Below, piece by piece: positions 17,299 through 26,945 of a DNA stretch of 64,000 bases; the first letter of the stretch is position 1; every line of letters starts with the position of its first letter. Source of the DNA: an uncultured Schlesneria sp. (lineage in GTDB: Bacteria > Planctomycetota > Planctomycetia > Planctomycetales > Planctomycetaceae). The stretch is taken from positions 1 to 64,000 of the forward strand of contig CAIMFH010000163.1 of NCBI GenBank assembly GCA_903840265.1, in the 5' to 3' direction. The notes beneath the pieces are model-generated. The model did no database searches, had not been told where the DNA came from, and was given only the letters and a program-made list of their open reading frames with translations. The position numbers and the translations under genes are program-made.

Positions 17299-19698
17299 CT
17301 ACTTCAAATATCGCGACAGGTTCCCGTACCGCTCATCGTGCATCACAGCCAGGAATGCGGGTACGATGACGGGGCGGATGACAAACGTATCCAGCAAGAC
17401 ACCGAACGCGAGAGCAAAGCCGAGTTGCTGCATCCGCGCCAGAGTGCCAATACTCAGCGAGGCGAACGTTCCGGCCATGATGAATCCGCAACTGGTGATG
17501 ATGCTGCCTGTCTTGGCCAGCGCGACAGTGATCCCCTTCTTCGGACCGTGCACTTTTTGCTCTTCGTGGATCCGAGTGACGAGGAAGATGTTGTAGTCCT
17601 CTCCGACGGCGATCAGCACCACGAACAAGAACAGCGGAACTGTCCAATCGAGTCCAATGAAGCCCGTGGGATCAAGTCCGTAGAAGACCAGCCACGTCGC
17701 TCCCAACGTCGCCAGATAACTGAGAAGCACGGTCAACATCAGGTAGACAGACAGCGTGAATGACCGCAGCAGGACCACAAGGATCGCGAACACGCAAATC
17801 ACAACCAGCAGATAAATCCGCTGCTGGTCACTCTGCGAAATCGTGTTCACGTCGCGGACGCTCGCCGTCGGTCCCACGAATGCCACGCTCGTTATAGCTG
17901 ACTGGTCGGGTGGCAGGGCCGCATTGATCGCCGCACTCAGGCGGTCTAGTGATCGCACACTGTCAATTGAAAATGGATTCGTGGACAGTACGACTTCCAT
18001 CTCTGTCACATGGCCGTCCAGATCCGTAGCGCTTGTGACATAGTGCTCAACACTGCGATCACGTTTTGCCTTCCTGGTCAACAGGCTCTGAAACGAAGAT
18101 TCCGATTCTGATTCCCCCGTGGAGTCAGAGTCATGGGCCGCGCCAAGCGGTTTTGAGACACTGCGAATGTCAGCAATCTGCAGTCCCTCGCGATCTTTCA
18201 TCAGCTTCTCGACAAGATCGTCGATCAGCGCAATGCCAGCAGAATCGCGGTAATCGACTGACGAATTCTGGATCAGTACGCTCACCGGCCCCGTGATCCC
18301 GGCGGGGAAATGTTTCCCCAATTCTCGAGCCCCCGCTGCGCTCGTCGCCGCTTTCGGGAGCGATTCCAGAAGTCCATAATTGACCTTGCCATAGACCGCA
18401 GCCCCCAACACCACAAATGGCATCATCCCCGCGATCGTCAGCAACAATAGCCGCATCGGATGTCGTTCAATCACGCCCGACATGAAGTTCCACAACGGCC
18501 GAAACAGATCTTCCTGAACGGCATGCTCACCGGGTTCGGCCCCTTGATCTTTGTTCTCACTGCAACGAACGCCGGGCTTGGGCCAGAAAGCCCAGTGCCC
18601 CACTAAGAACAGCAAAGCAGGAGTCAGCGTCAGCGTCGCGACTAGCGTAATTGCCAGCGTCACGCTAATTCCGATGCCGGCTTGGTGGAACTTACCAAAC
18701 TGCGCGAACGTCAGCATCCCGATACCGCACGTCACCGTGGCAGCACTGGCCAGAATCGCGGCCCCGACTTGTCCGATCGCATCCTGCAGAGCTTTTTTCG
18801 GCGACGAGCATGATTCGAGATTTTCTTCATAACGAGCGATCAGAAATAGGCAATAGTCGATACCGGGACCATATGTGATGACGGTGGTGTATTCCTTCAA
18901 TCCCTTGAACAGCGGGACATACCCCGCTTGGGCCAGCACCGTTAACAAATGCAGCGAGATGTCGACGGCAATGAACAGTGTCAGCAAAGGAACCAACGCG
19001 ATCAGCGGGGCGCGGTAGATCACCGCCAACAAGACGACCACCAGCCCAATCGTGAGCGTTCCCGTGTTTCGAGCACTCGCCGCCTCTGCGGTGGAAAGAT
19101 CGCGTCCTAATGTGGCACTTCCCGTCAACGCCAACTCCAACCCTTTTGGCAACTTGTCACCACGCTGGAATGTTCCCAATAAATCGGAGATTTGTTGCAC
19201 CGGAAGCCAGTTGCTGGTGTCTTGAAAATCAATTGGCAACTCGATCGTGACCAAGGTTGCTTTCCCATCGTCACTGATCAGCAGGTTGCCAATCCCGGTA
19301 TCGGAAAAGGTGTGGATCTGCCCAAGTACAATTGAGGGTTTGTCCCCACGCTGTTGCGCTTCGGGTGACAATGAGTTGACCTTGTCGCGAATTCCTTCCA
19401 ATGCAGGTCGCAAAGTTTCATCAATGAAGCTGCGATCGTCATCAGTCAGTCCCCCTTCGACATCGCGACTGGCGACGATCACGATATTGCTCGATGTCTG
19501 GTGTCCCGGGAAGGCCTTGTTCATCAGCGCCTCTCCCTGACGACTAGGCATCGTTTCCGGAAGAAAGACGAACTCACCTTCCTTTGCCAGATCATTAAAT
19601 GGTGGGGCGATGATGTGCAGCCACATGAATGTGACCAACCAGCAACCAATAACGACGTACCACCACTTGGAGAGGAAATCGCCTAACCGTTGAAACAT
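17299..19698 (-). CDS. MMPL/RND-family membrane exporter
   Basis: 799 residues from ATG 19698 behind GGGAGCG. Two MMPL halves are evident: each has one N-terminal membrane segment (WWYVVIGCWLVTFMWL; LLLLTIAGMMPFVVLGAAVYG), a large external domain, and five further segments. The first half holds TYGPGIDYCLFLIARYEENL and the second AVGEDYNIFLVTRIHEEQ, the conserved acidic G-x-D-Y/E-D-Y sites in the membrane used for proton coupling. Homologues export lipids or hydrophobic compounds in mycobacteria and other bacteria. The substrate here is unknown. It follows a Rieske-FAD oxidoreductase gene by 20 bases and is probably co-transcribed with it. Confidence 0.92.
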   Translation of the reverse strand: MFQRLGDFLSKWWYVVIGCWLVTFMWLHIIAPPFNDLAKEGEFVFLPETMPSRQGEALMNKAFPGHQTSSNIVIVASRDVEGGLTDDDRSFIDETLRPALEGIRDKVNSLSPEAQQRGDKPSIVLGQIHTFSDTGIGNLLISDDGKATLVTIELPIDFQDTSNWLPVQQISDLLGTFQRGDKLPKGLELALTGSATLGRDLSTAEAASARNTGTLTIGLVVVLLAVIYRAPLIALVPLLTLFIAVDISLHLLTVLAQAGYVPLFKGLKEYTTVITYGPGIDYCLFLIARYEENLESCSSPKKALQDAIGQVGAAILASAATVTCGIGMLTFAQFGKFHQAGIGISVTLAITLVATLTLTPALLFLVGHWAFWPKPGVRCSENKDQGAEPGEHAVQEDLFRPLWNFMSGVIERHPMRLLLLTIAGMMPFVVLGAAVYGKVNYGLLESLPKAATSAAGARELGKHFPAGITGPVSVLIQNSSVDYRDSAGIALIDDLVEKLMKDREGLQIADIRSVSKPLGAAHDSDSTGESESESSFQSLLTRKAKRDRSVEHYVTSATDLDGHVTEMEVVLSTNPFSIDSVRSLDRLSAAINAALPPDQSAITSVAFVGPTASVRDVNTISQSDQQRIYLLVVICVFAILVVLLRSFTLSVYLMLTVLLSYLATLGATWLVFYGLDPTGFIGLDWTVPLFLFVVLIAVGEDYNIFLVTRIHEEQKVHGPKKGITVALAKTGSIITSCGFIMAGTFASLSIGTLARMQQLGFALAFGVLLDTFVIRPVIVPAFLAVMHDERYGNLSRYLK

Positions 19699-19718
19699 GT
19701 TCGCTCCCTCCCTACACA

Positions 19719-21260
19719 TCATTTCTCAGGTGCGGGCAGTGGCTTGAGTGGTGAAATGGCAGGGCCGCAACAGACTTTTCCGTCCGCGTCGAATCGCGAC
19801 CCATGACACGGACAATCCCAAACTTTTTCCAGATTGTTCCAATGCACGATGCACCCCAGGTGTGGGCAGACGGCTGAATGTTCGTGCAGGTTTCCCTTTG
19901 AATTCCGATAGATGGCCACCATCTGAAATCCGCGGCGCACGACGGTTCCCTGATCATTCTCCAAATCCTCGACATCAGGACGATCGCCGAAGCTGGTCCA
20001 ATCCTTCACATACTCCCAGCCAACGTTCATGTTTTCGGACACGAACTTGCGGATTGCCTTTCCGGCAATTGGCTTCCGTGACGGATCGTAAAACGACGAC
20101 CAGGAATTTTCGCGACCACAGATTAAATCGGTCAGCAATAGGCCTGCGATGGTGCCGTGGGTCATCCCCATCCCGGAATCGCCAGTCGCGATGTAAACGT
20201 TTTTCTCGCCCGGATTCTTACCGATGAATGCCCCGCCATCGGTCGTCTCCATCACCATTCCGGACCAGCGATATTTCACGGGTTCCATCGTCGGGAACCG
20301 TTCGCGAGCCCAGGCTTCCAGGCGATCATGTCGAGTCACCTGATCATCGGCCTGACCTGCCTTGTGATCTTCGCCACCGACAATTAACAGGTCTTGGTTT
20401 TCATTCAGTGGCTGCGTTCGAACGTAGTGATACGGCGATTCGGTGTCCCACATGAGTGCCGAGGGAAGTGCCCCTTTTGCGATGGGGCTGCCAATGGCAT
20501 ACGTCAGATAGGGAGCCTGTTTCGTGTGGATGGCGTACATGTCATTCACGGGCGTATTTGTCGCGATCACAGCAGTATTGGCGGTGATCTTCGGTCCGTT
20601 TTCAGTCGCGATGGTGACTCGATCGCCGTCCTTGACCTGCTTGATCGCGGTACCCGTATAGATCTTGCCGCCTGCGGCTTCGATGATTTCAGCGAGACGC
20701 GTGAGATACTTCAGTGGATGAAACTCGCCTTGGTTCGGATACCGCAGCGCCTTGCCAGTGTCGAATGAGGCTAAGGGGACGCGACCGACAATTTCCAAAC
20801 CGGTGATGCCAGCGCGGGTCGCCGCGTCGAGCTCTTTGTCGAGGATGTCACCGGACTGACCTGGCGGACAAAAGAGGTAACCCGGAATCCTTCGGAAATC
20901 ACAGTCAATCTGCTCGTCCTGCACGATTCTCTCGATCCGAGCGATCGCGGCGGTGTGGCTCTCTGCAGCGACTCGAATGCCAGCCTCGCCGTACATTTTC
21001 TCGATCTCGCTGTAGAAGTCATCATGAGCATTGACGAGATGCGCGGTCGTTCGTTGAGTTTGGCCGGCCCCGATATGGCGGCTCTCAATGACAACGACCT
21101 GGCGGCCTTCTTTCAGCAACAGGTAGGCTGTCGTGAGGCCCGCGATGCCAGCACCGACAACGCAGACATCGGTCTCAATGTCCTCGGTCAGTCCGCCGTA
21201 GGCGGGTGGTTCGCAAGTAGCCATCCAAGCTGATACGGTCTTTTCCATTTGCTTTCTCAT
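19719..21260 (-). CDS. FAD-dependent oxidoreductase with C-terminal Rieske domain
   Basis: 513 residues from ATG 21260. The N-terminal DAO-type flavin domain begins DVCVVGAGIAGLTTAYLLL (GxGxxG) with the acidic ESR after the second strand, and the late flavin contact GDSGMGMTHGTIAG. The C-terminal ~75 residues form a Rieske [2Fe-2S] domain: CPHLGCIVHW, then CPCHGSRFDADG, giving C-x-H and C-x-x-H ligands. This fusion is common in bacteria, but its substrate is unknown; an amine or amino acid is the usual guess. The pairing with an MMPL exporter suggests modification and export of the same compound, or simply a shared stress regulon. Confidence 0.92.
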   Translation of the reverse strand: MRKQMEKTVSAWMATCEPPAYGGLTEDIETDVCVVGAGIAGLTTAYLLLKEGRQVVVIESRHIGAGQTQRTTAHLVNAHDDFYSEIEKMYGEAGIRVAAESHTAAIARIERIVQDEQIDCDFRRIPGYLFCPPGQSGDILDKELDAATRAGITGLEIVGRVPLASFDTGKALRYPNQGEFHPLKYLTRLAEIIEAAGGKIYTGTAIKQVKDGDRVTIATENGPKITANTAVIATNTPVNDMYAIHTKQAPYLTYAIGSPIAKGALPSALMWDTESPYHYVRTQPLNENQDLLIVGGEDHKAGQADDQVTRHDRLEAWARERFPTMEPVKYRWSGMVMETTDGGAFIGKNPGEKNVYIATGDSGMGMTHGTIAGLLLTDLICGRENSWSSFYDPSRKPIAGKAIRKFVSENMNVGWEYVKDWTSFGDRPDVEDLENDQGTVVRRGFQMVAIYRNSKGNLHEHSAVCPHLGCIVHWNNLEKVWDCPCHGSRFDADGKVCCGPAISPLKPLPAPEK

Positions 21261-21524
21261 GATGCCATTCACCTCGCTTGTTGTGATCGCCGCGGTTCTC
21301 AGCAGAGCCCCTTTCGCAAACGATATGCCAGTGAGGGAGCGCTGGAAGCAGCACAACCAAGACCTCAATTAGCCCATTTTTGAAGAGATGCGGTCGATCA
21401 ATGGACGCGTCGGTATTTGCGAGATCACTGCGCCACGCCATCGGGGCCTAGCTTGCCGACTCTCACGGGATTGAGAAGAATCTTTGTCCAGAGCCCTTCT
21501 ACCAATCTATGCTGACTATCGAAT
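21261..21524. promoter_or_regulatory. Divergent promoter region
   Basis: 264 bases between the divergently transcribed oxidoreductase and DNA glycosylase genes. It must hold promoters for both, but I could not pick out clear -35/-10 elements or operators. Confidence 0.35.
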
Positions 21525-22049
21525 ATGACGATGTCTTCGACCGTAATAAGCTTCCCTCCGATCTCGACCCCTGCAGCAACAGTTTTGATTCTGGGCAGCA
21601 TGCCGGGCGAGCGATCGCTGCGCGACAGCCAGTATTACGCTCATCCCCAGAATGCATTCTGGAAGGTCATGGGGCAGATTATCGGTCTCGATCCGTTGGC
21701 TCCGTATGCCGACCGAATTTTGAAGATGAACAAGGCTGGAGTCGCGCTCTGGGATGTCATTCGTCGCTGCGAGAGGCCCGGCAGTCTCGATGGAGATATT
21801 CTGAAAAGCTCCATTGAGCCCAACGATTTTGCGTCCTTCTTCCAAGACCACCCGCAAATCAAACTGGTCTGTTTCAATGGCGGCACCGCTGCCCAAAGCT
21901 TTCAGCGTCATGTGGTGCCGAATTTAGGCCCTCTGGAGCTGAAATACCTGCGAATGCCGTCCACAAGTCCGGCTCATACGATGTCGTTCACAAACAAAGT
22001 CGAAGCGTGGGCCGCGATCTCTACCCACCGCCGAGACTCCGAACGCTGA
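21525..22049 (+). CDS. DNA-deoxyinosine / uracil-DNA glycosylase family protein
   Basis: 174 residues. The uracil-DNA glycosylase fold is visible as ATVLILGSMPGERSLRDSQYYAHPQNAFW, where GSMPG replaces the G-Q-D-P-Y of classical enzymes, and as LRMPSTSPAH near the C-terminus, the counterpart of the HPS-P loop. The combination of GSMPG, YYAHPxNxFW and PSTSPA is typical of the hypoxanthine-DNA glycosylase group (family 6), which removes deaminated adenine. An internal ATG at 21531 is also possible. It is a stand-alone repair gene of usual length. Confidence 0.88.
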   Translation: MTMSSTVISFPPISTPAATVLILGSMPGERSLRDSQYYAHPQNAFWKVMGQIIGLDPLAPYADRILKMNKAGVALWDVIRRCERPGSLDGDILKSSIEPNDFASFFQDHPQIKLVCFNGGTAAQSFQRHVVPNLGPLELKYLRMPSTSPAHTMSFTNKVEAWAAISTHRRDSER

Positions 22050-22148
22050 ACAAAGTGAGGATATTTTTGCAGGGGTGAGATGCTTCGCGTCTTCTGTTGA
22101 ACGACCCGATTGTATTGAATACCGCGCGGTGAGGTAGACAAACCACCG

Positions 22149-22682
22149 TCACACTGATGCGCTCTTCTTGGGAGACGTGCATTCGACGCTTTCGATAATC
22201 TGGCGAATGATCGAATCTGGATTGGCAGTCCCTTCCAACGCATGCATTTCGGAATTGTTGACACGAATCCCAGCATGCTCGCAGAGCAACTGCAATAGGC
22301 GAAGTTGCTCGGTGTTTTCCTGCTCCGCCAGCAGGTTGATCTGCAGATCCAGATGATTGCGTCGCTCGTCCAGACGCGACTGTCGATTCTCGCTCATTAA
22401 GATGATCGGAGTAGCGAAGGCGGCCTGAAACGACAGCACGAGGTTCAGCAACACGAATGGATAGGGATCCCAGTGGTTGATCCAGCCGAAAATATTAAGC
22501 ATCATCCAAATGACGAGCATGACCGATTGAACGATCAGGAATGTCCAGCTCCCGACCCATTTGACGGCGAGGTCTGCCACTCGTTCTCCGTAGGTGCGGC
22601 TCTTCGCCGCAGCGTCCTGCATCGCCGCAATTGTAGCGACGTTTCGTCGAGTGATATCCTCAATGGTTCTGCGTCTGGACAT
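22149..22682 (-). CDS. DUF1003 membrane protein
   Basis: 177 residues from ATG 22682 behind GGAGGAG. DUF1003 proteins have two membrane helices near the middle: WTFLIVQSVMLVIWMMLNIF and YPFVLLNLVLSFQAAFATPI, followed by the family signature ILMSENRQSRLDERRNHLDLQINLLAEQENT. A cytoplasmic helical tail follows (LRLLQLLCEHAGIRVNNSE). Function is unknown. Its start lies inside the 3' end of the ABC transporter gene (23-base overlap), so translation is probably coupled. Confidence 0.92.
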   Translation of the reverse strand: MSRRRTIEDITRRNVATIAAMQDAAAKSRTYGERVADLAVKWVGSWTFLIVQSVMLVIWMMLNIFGWINHWDPYPFVLLNLVLSFQAAFATPIILMSENRQSRLDERRNHLDLQINLLAEQENTEQLRLLQLLCEHAGIRVNNSEMHALEGTANPDSIIRQIIESVECTSPKKSASV

Positions 22683-24441
22683 CCTTGACTCCTCCGGTAT
22701 CGACGGCCGAATATTGAACCTCCCCAACTGGTTCCAGGCTGCTTTCAGCGGCGTATTCAGTAGCCGTCTGCAATTGCCACGTATCGCTGTCAATCAGCAC
22801 CAGCACGTGCGAATGATATTTGGCGACTTGCGGACGATGACTGACACTGATCACCGTCGTCCCCGTCGCTTGCAAGGCGGCGTACAGTTCGGCTTCATTC
22901 TTTTCGTCTAGGGCACTGGTGGCTTCATCAAGAATGACGTACTTCTTCTCGGTCAGCAGGACTCGCGCGAACGCCAGCCGCTGCTGCTCGCCAAGTGACA
23001 GTGTCTTGCCCCAATCCGCTTCGACATCTAATCCACCGCAGCGTTCAATCAAATGCGGCAGGTTGACCTTCTCCAGAACCTGCTGGAATTCTTCGTCCGT
23101 GACTTTCTTGTTGTTGTCGGGATACAGTAGTTGCTCGCGCAGGCTGCCAATGATCATGTACGGCCGCTGGGGCAGAAACAGCATCTCCTCCAGAGGAGGA
23201 CGGATCACAGAACCTGTCCCGGCATTCCATAGTCCAGCGACCGCACGCAGCAGCGAACTCTTGCCACCACCGCTCGCCCCGACGATGAGCAGGCCGCCAC
23301 CCGCCTCCAATTCCATCGACAGGTCTGTCACCAGCTTTCGTTTGTAATCCGGAGTATTCAGGCTGAGTTGTTCCAGTGCGATGCGTGGTTCTTCGAGCGT
23401 TTGGATCCGTTCGCGATCATCGCCGGGAGGAGCCGTCGCCGAGTCCAGTGACTTGGCGAAGCGATCCAGTCGGTTCACACCAGCAGCGAACAGACTGAGA
23501 TTGTCGAACTTGTCCACCACGACATTGAGCGCTGCGAAGATCGCCGCGAATGCCCCAGTCGCCTGCACGACACTGCCGATTTCCAGATCGCCGGACATCA
23601 CTTGAGGTGCTAGCAGTATGCCAGGAATAATCAGTGTGGCCGACTTGTAGGTGTATTCGAACAAGTTCAAAAACAGTTGCCAGTTCACCAGCCGATTGAA
23701 GTTGGCGAACACCTCCGCAAACCGATTGCCGACATATTTCGATTCACGTTCTTCGCCACGGTAAAATGCGATCGACTCGGCGTTTTCGCGGATTCGAACC
23801 AAGCTGAACCGGAAGTCAGCTTCGCGTCGCAATTGAAAGAAGTTCAAGCCGACCAGAGGGCGACCGAAGAGAAACACCGTGACCAACGTTCCACTGGCAG
23901 CGTAGACCAATATGAAGAAGACCAGCCCTCGGGAGATCGACCACAGCACGCCGCAAAAGGCGATCAGTTGCAGCAGCATCTCGGTAAAGATCAACAGAAA
24001 ATAGATCGATTGCCGTGTGAACGAGTTGATGTCTTCTGCAAGTCGCTGATCGGGATTGTCGATATCAGCCGAGAACGCCAGCTTGTAGTAGGCGGTGTTG
24101 TTGAAGTATTGCTCCAGATAGTGCGTGGTCATCCACCGCCGCCAGTAGATCGTCAGCTTGTCTCGCACATAGTAGTAAAAGCCATACACGGGGACGGCGA
24201 TCACAACCAAGCCGATCGTGAAGTAAATCGATCGCCAGTAACGATCCGATTCTCGAGCCGCCAGCGCAGACGAGAATTCACCCGCCTGCTGATTAAGTAA
24301 AACCGTCGCGGCTGTGTTGGCCAGCATCAGCACGACAAGCAGCGTTAGTAACCCTCGCGCACGCCACTTTTCTTCCGACACCAAGTAAGGCTTGGACAGC
24401 ACGAGGAACCGCGGAATGAGACGACCTCTAAACCTCGACAT
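22660..24441 (-). CDS. SbmA/ABCD-like ABC transporter (fused permease-ATPase)
   Basis: 593 residues. The N-terminal membrane domain (about 25-330, with segments such as GLLTLLVVLMLANTAATVLL and SIYFTIGLVVIAVPVYGFYYY) carries RWMTTHYLEQYFNNTAYYKL and NPDQRLAEDINSF, diagnostic of the COG4178 group related to SbmA/BacA and peroxisomal ABCD transporters. The ATPase domain has Walker A GASGGGKSS, signature LSLGEQQRLAFARVL, with LSLGE replacing LSGGE as usual in this group, and Walker B YVILDEATSALDE. Members import peptides, cobalamin or fatty acyl compounds. The substrate here is not determinable. It overlaps the DUF1003 gene downstream. Confidence 0.9.
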   Translation of the reverse strand: MSRFRGRLIPRFLVLSKPYLVSEEKWRARGLLTLLVVLMLANTAATVLLNQQAGEFSSALAARESDRYWRSIYFTIGLVVIAVPVYGFYYYVRDKLTIYWRRWMTTHYLEQYFNNTAYYKLAFSADIDNPDQRLAEDINSFTRQSIYFLLIFTEMLLQLIAFCGVLWSISRGLVFFILVYAASGTLVTVFLFGRPLVGLNFFQLRREADFRFSLVRIRENAESIAFYRGEERESKYVGNRFAEVFANFNRLVNWQLFLNLFEYTYKSATLIIPGILLAPQVMSGDLEIGSVVQATGAFAAIFAALNVVVDKFDNLSLFAAGVNRLDRFAKSLDSATAPPGDDRERIQTLEEPRIALEQLSLNTPDYKRKLVTDLSMELEAGGGLLIVGASGGGKSSLLRAVAGLWNAGTGSVIRPPLEEMLFLPQRPYMIIGSLREQLLYPDNNKKVTDEEFQQVLEKVNLPHLIERCGGLDVEADWGKTLSLGEQQRLAFARVLLTEKKYVILDEATSALDEKNEAELYAALQATGTTVISVSHRPQVAKYHSHVLVLIDSDTWQLQTATEYAAESSLEPVGEVQYSAVDTGGVKDVQTQNH

Positions 24442-24663
24442 TTGATGTGGACCCGTTAAATGAAAGCTTCAAGTTGTGACATCTGGATCAGTTGAGCCAA
24501 GCATTTCCGGTGCCGCATGGTCATTTCGCTTGTGAAAAGCAGGATGCGGTTTGGTCGCGGGCCACTCTTGCCAATCCGCCGATCACACTGACACAAAATG
24601 ACTCAGAATTAGTCATCGCGGGGGGGCTAGCAGTGATGCTGGCCAACGAAAAGCGACAAACGA

Positions 24664-26046
24664 TCAGGCAGAATGATGTGAATCGATCGCCTCGGGCTTG
24701 ATCACGAGAGCCTGCAGCATCGTTTGCGAATCCGCAGCCGATGGAAGCGGGGCTGGCAGCGGAAGAATGCCAGCCTTCTGGTAGATCGGGCGAACAAGGG
24801 TTCGGAGGTACGGTAAGCGAATCGCGAAAAACACTCCGGCCACAATCATGATCGTTCCCGAAACACGCACCGATCCCGAAGCACCGATGCGATTGGCCAA
24901 AGTCCCCCCGAACAAGCTGCCAATCGGACCTACCCCTAGAAATGCCATCGAGTACAGGCTCATCACTCGTCCACGTTTGTCATCTTCCACAATGGTCTGC
25001 AACAGGGTGTTGCTCGACGCCATCAGCAACATCATGCAGCAACCTGTTGTCGTCAAGATCGGCAACGAGATTAATAGGCTGGGCGAATAAGAGAACGCAA
25101 TCTGGGCGATTCCCAGGACAATCGCCGCACGAACGATGATGCGTCCCAGACCAAGCACGGATTTTCGCGAAGCCAGGTAGATCGCCGCCCCCAGTGCACC
25201 CAATCCGCTGGCCCCGATCAGAAAGCCTTGCGTCCCCGCGTTGCCATGCAGGACATCCTTCGCAAAGACGGGCATTAGCACATTCATCGACATCGACACG
25301 AAGCTGGCGACCGAAAGCATCAGCAAAATCGTTCGCAATGGGGCAAACCCAAACCCGTACGCAAAGCCTTCTCTGAGGTGATCACGGATTCGAGCAGCGG
25401 GTCGGGCCACCTGTGGAGGCAGGTTTCGCATCGCCAGGATTGCGAACAGGACGGCCACATAGCTTGCGGCATTCAAGATGAAGCAGGCGAGTTCACCCCA
25501 AGTTGCAATGATCAACCCCGCCAACGAGGGACCGACCAATCGAGCCCCATTCACGATGGACGAATTCAGAGCGATGGCATTTCCCAAGTGATCTTTATTG
25601 GGAACCATCTGGACCAGAAACGCTTGCCGAATCGGCATGTCAAACGCATTGATCACACCCAGCAGGAATTCCAGTGCAATCAATGGCCATACAATAGTCC
25701 CTTCAACACTGATGACCACAATCAACAGAATCGCCTGTGCCATCGCGCAGCATTGTGTGACCAGCAGCGACCGATGCAGATTGCAACGATCGGCGATCAC
25801 TCCCCCCAGTGGCGACAAGAACAAACTGGGAATCTGGCTTGAAAAGCCAATGAGACCGAGCAGCAAGGGCGACCCAGTCAGCCGATACAGCAACCACGCG
25901 GTGGCGACCTGCTGCATCCATGTGCCAATCAGCGAGATGCTCTGCCCCAACAGAAATAGTCGATAGTTGCGATGGCTAAGAGCCCGCCCAAATGCGCCAC
26001 CTGCCATAGTCATCGGTATCCCCGGAAACGACAGAATCCATCTCAT
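24664..26046 (-). CDS. MFS exporter (EntS-like group)
   Basis: 460 residues from ATG 26046; an ATG at 26013 is also possible, and upstream in-frame codons lack family similarity. Twelve membrane segments are likely. FGRALSHRNYRLFLLGQSIS and GTWMQQVATAWLLYRLTGSPLLLG are typical of the enterobactin-exporter-like MFS group, and the A-motif-like loop reads GGVIADRCNLHRSL. Homologues export siderophores or drugs, but many are uncharacterised. The 220 bases between it and the following ABC transporter gene show nothing definite. Confidence 0.88.
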   Translation of the reverse strand: MRWILSFPGIPMTMAGGAFGRALSHRNYRLFLLGQSISLIGTWMQQVATAWLLYRLTGSPLLLGLIGFSSQIPSLFLSPLGGVIADRCNLHRSLLVTQCCAMAQAILLIVVISVEGTIVWPLIALEFLLGVINAFDMPIRQAFLVQMVPNKDHLGNAIALNSSIVNGARLVGPSLAGLIIATWGELACFILNAASYVAVLFAILAMRNLPPQVARPAARIRDHLREGFAYGFGFAPLRTILLMLSVASFVSMSMNVLMPVFAKDVLHGNAGTQGFLIGASGLGALGAAIYLASRKSVLGLGRIIVRAAIVLGIAQIAFSYSPSLLISLPILTTTGCCMMLLMASSNTLLQTIVEDDKRGRVMSLYSMAFLGVGPIGSLFGGTLANRIGASGSVRVSGTIMIVAGVFFAIRLPYLRTLVRPIYQKAGILPLPAPLPSAADSQTMLQALVIKPEAIDSHHSA

Positions 26047-26507
26047 CAACCCGCTGCTCCTGCACGAAGCGGTTTCGTGACGGCTACGGGACCACCCTAA
26101 CGACTGGTTCAATCGTTTCGTAGCACGAAAACGATTGCATTTCATGCGCCGACTTTGATTCTCGACTGTTCGCTGCGCCATGTGAGATGGCAGACTTGAA
26201 CCCTCAGTAACCGCTAGTCGTAGCTCTTGCGTAGCTCGGCCCTCGTTGATGTTACGGGAAAGTCAAGTGGTCGGTTTTCTTTCAATCAGGTTGCCAATTG
26301 TCCATCTTTCCGCGTGCATTGACGATTCGCTGCGGGAGAAGATCGGACGTAAACCGGCGTTAACCACTTTGCTCGCAAATTCGTTACGGTATGTGAATTG
26401 CGTCTGAAAAACACTGCAATGACACGCGTAATCTCTGATGTTCGGTTCAGCGCCAGCATGAATGGGATTGCGATCAGGAAGCTGGGCCACCTAGAGGAGG
26501 CGAACAA
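26047..26507. other. Intergenic region between MFS and DUF2934 genes
   Basis: No gene is supported across about 460 bases. It should contain the divergent promoters of both neighbours. AGAGGAGG at about 26492-26499 is the strong ribosome-binding site of the small gene that follows. Confidence 0.45.
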
Positions 26508-26756
26508 ATGGTCATGAACGAAGACGTGGTACGGGACGCCGCTTATCGCAAATGGCAAGAAGCAGGTGAACCAGCAGGCGATGGAGTGCAGTACTGGCTT
26601 GAGGCCGAGCAAGAATGCGGCTGCAGTGCCCCGGAATGCACAGAAGAAGAGGCATTTGACGAAGCGTCCGAAGAATCGTTTCCTGCCAGCGATCCACCAG
26701 CACGAAGTTCACCATCATCCGGAATGGGGAAGTCACAGCATCGCCGCAAGAAATGA
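26508..26756 (+). CDS. Small DUF2934 protein
   Basis: 82 residues with an excellent AGAGGAGG before the ATG. The first half (DVVRDAAYRKWQEAGEPAGD then VQYWLEAEQE) matches DUF2934, a short helical motif of unknown function often found in soil bacteria. The second half holds EEAFDEASEESFPASDPPA, an acidic motif that I recall as recurring in small, possibly stress-linked proteins. The tail is basic (GKSQHRRKK). No membrane segment is present. It lies 190 bases before the type III polyketide synthase. Confidence 0.75.
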   Translation: MVMNEDVVRDAAYRKWQEAGEPAGDGVQYWLEAEQECGCSAPECTEEEAFDEASEESFPASDPPARSSPSSGMGKSQHRRKK

Positions 26757-26945
26757 CTCTCTTTCGGATCGTGCCAGCGACCAGCCGAATTTTCATCGCG
26801 GACACGGCAATTGGCGAAATATAGAATTGAAGATTACAGGCTGGCCGGATTGACTGGTCCCGTACAATAACTTTCGTCTGCTCTCTCTCGACGTGGCGAT
26901 TCATGAGAGTTCATCCGGGGTGATAGTTCCTTAAGGAAAATTGAG

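Noticed and set aside
24492-24701. 69-codon plus-strand open frame between ABC and MFS genes
   Set aside because: It overlaps the 3' end of the MFS gene and has no good start signal or recognisable product.
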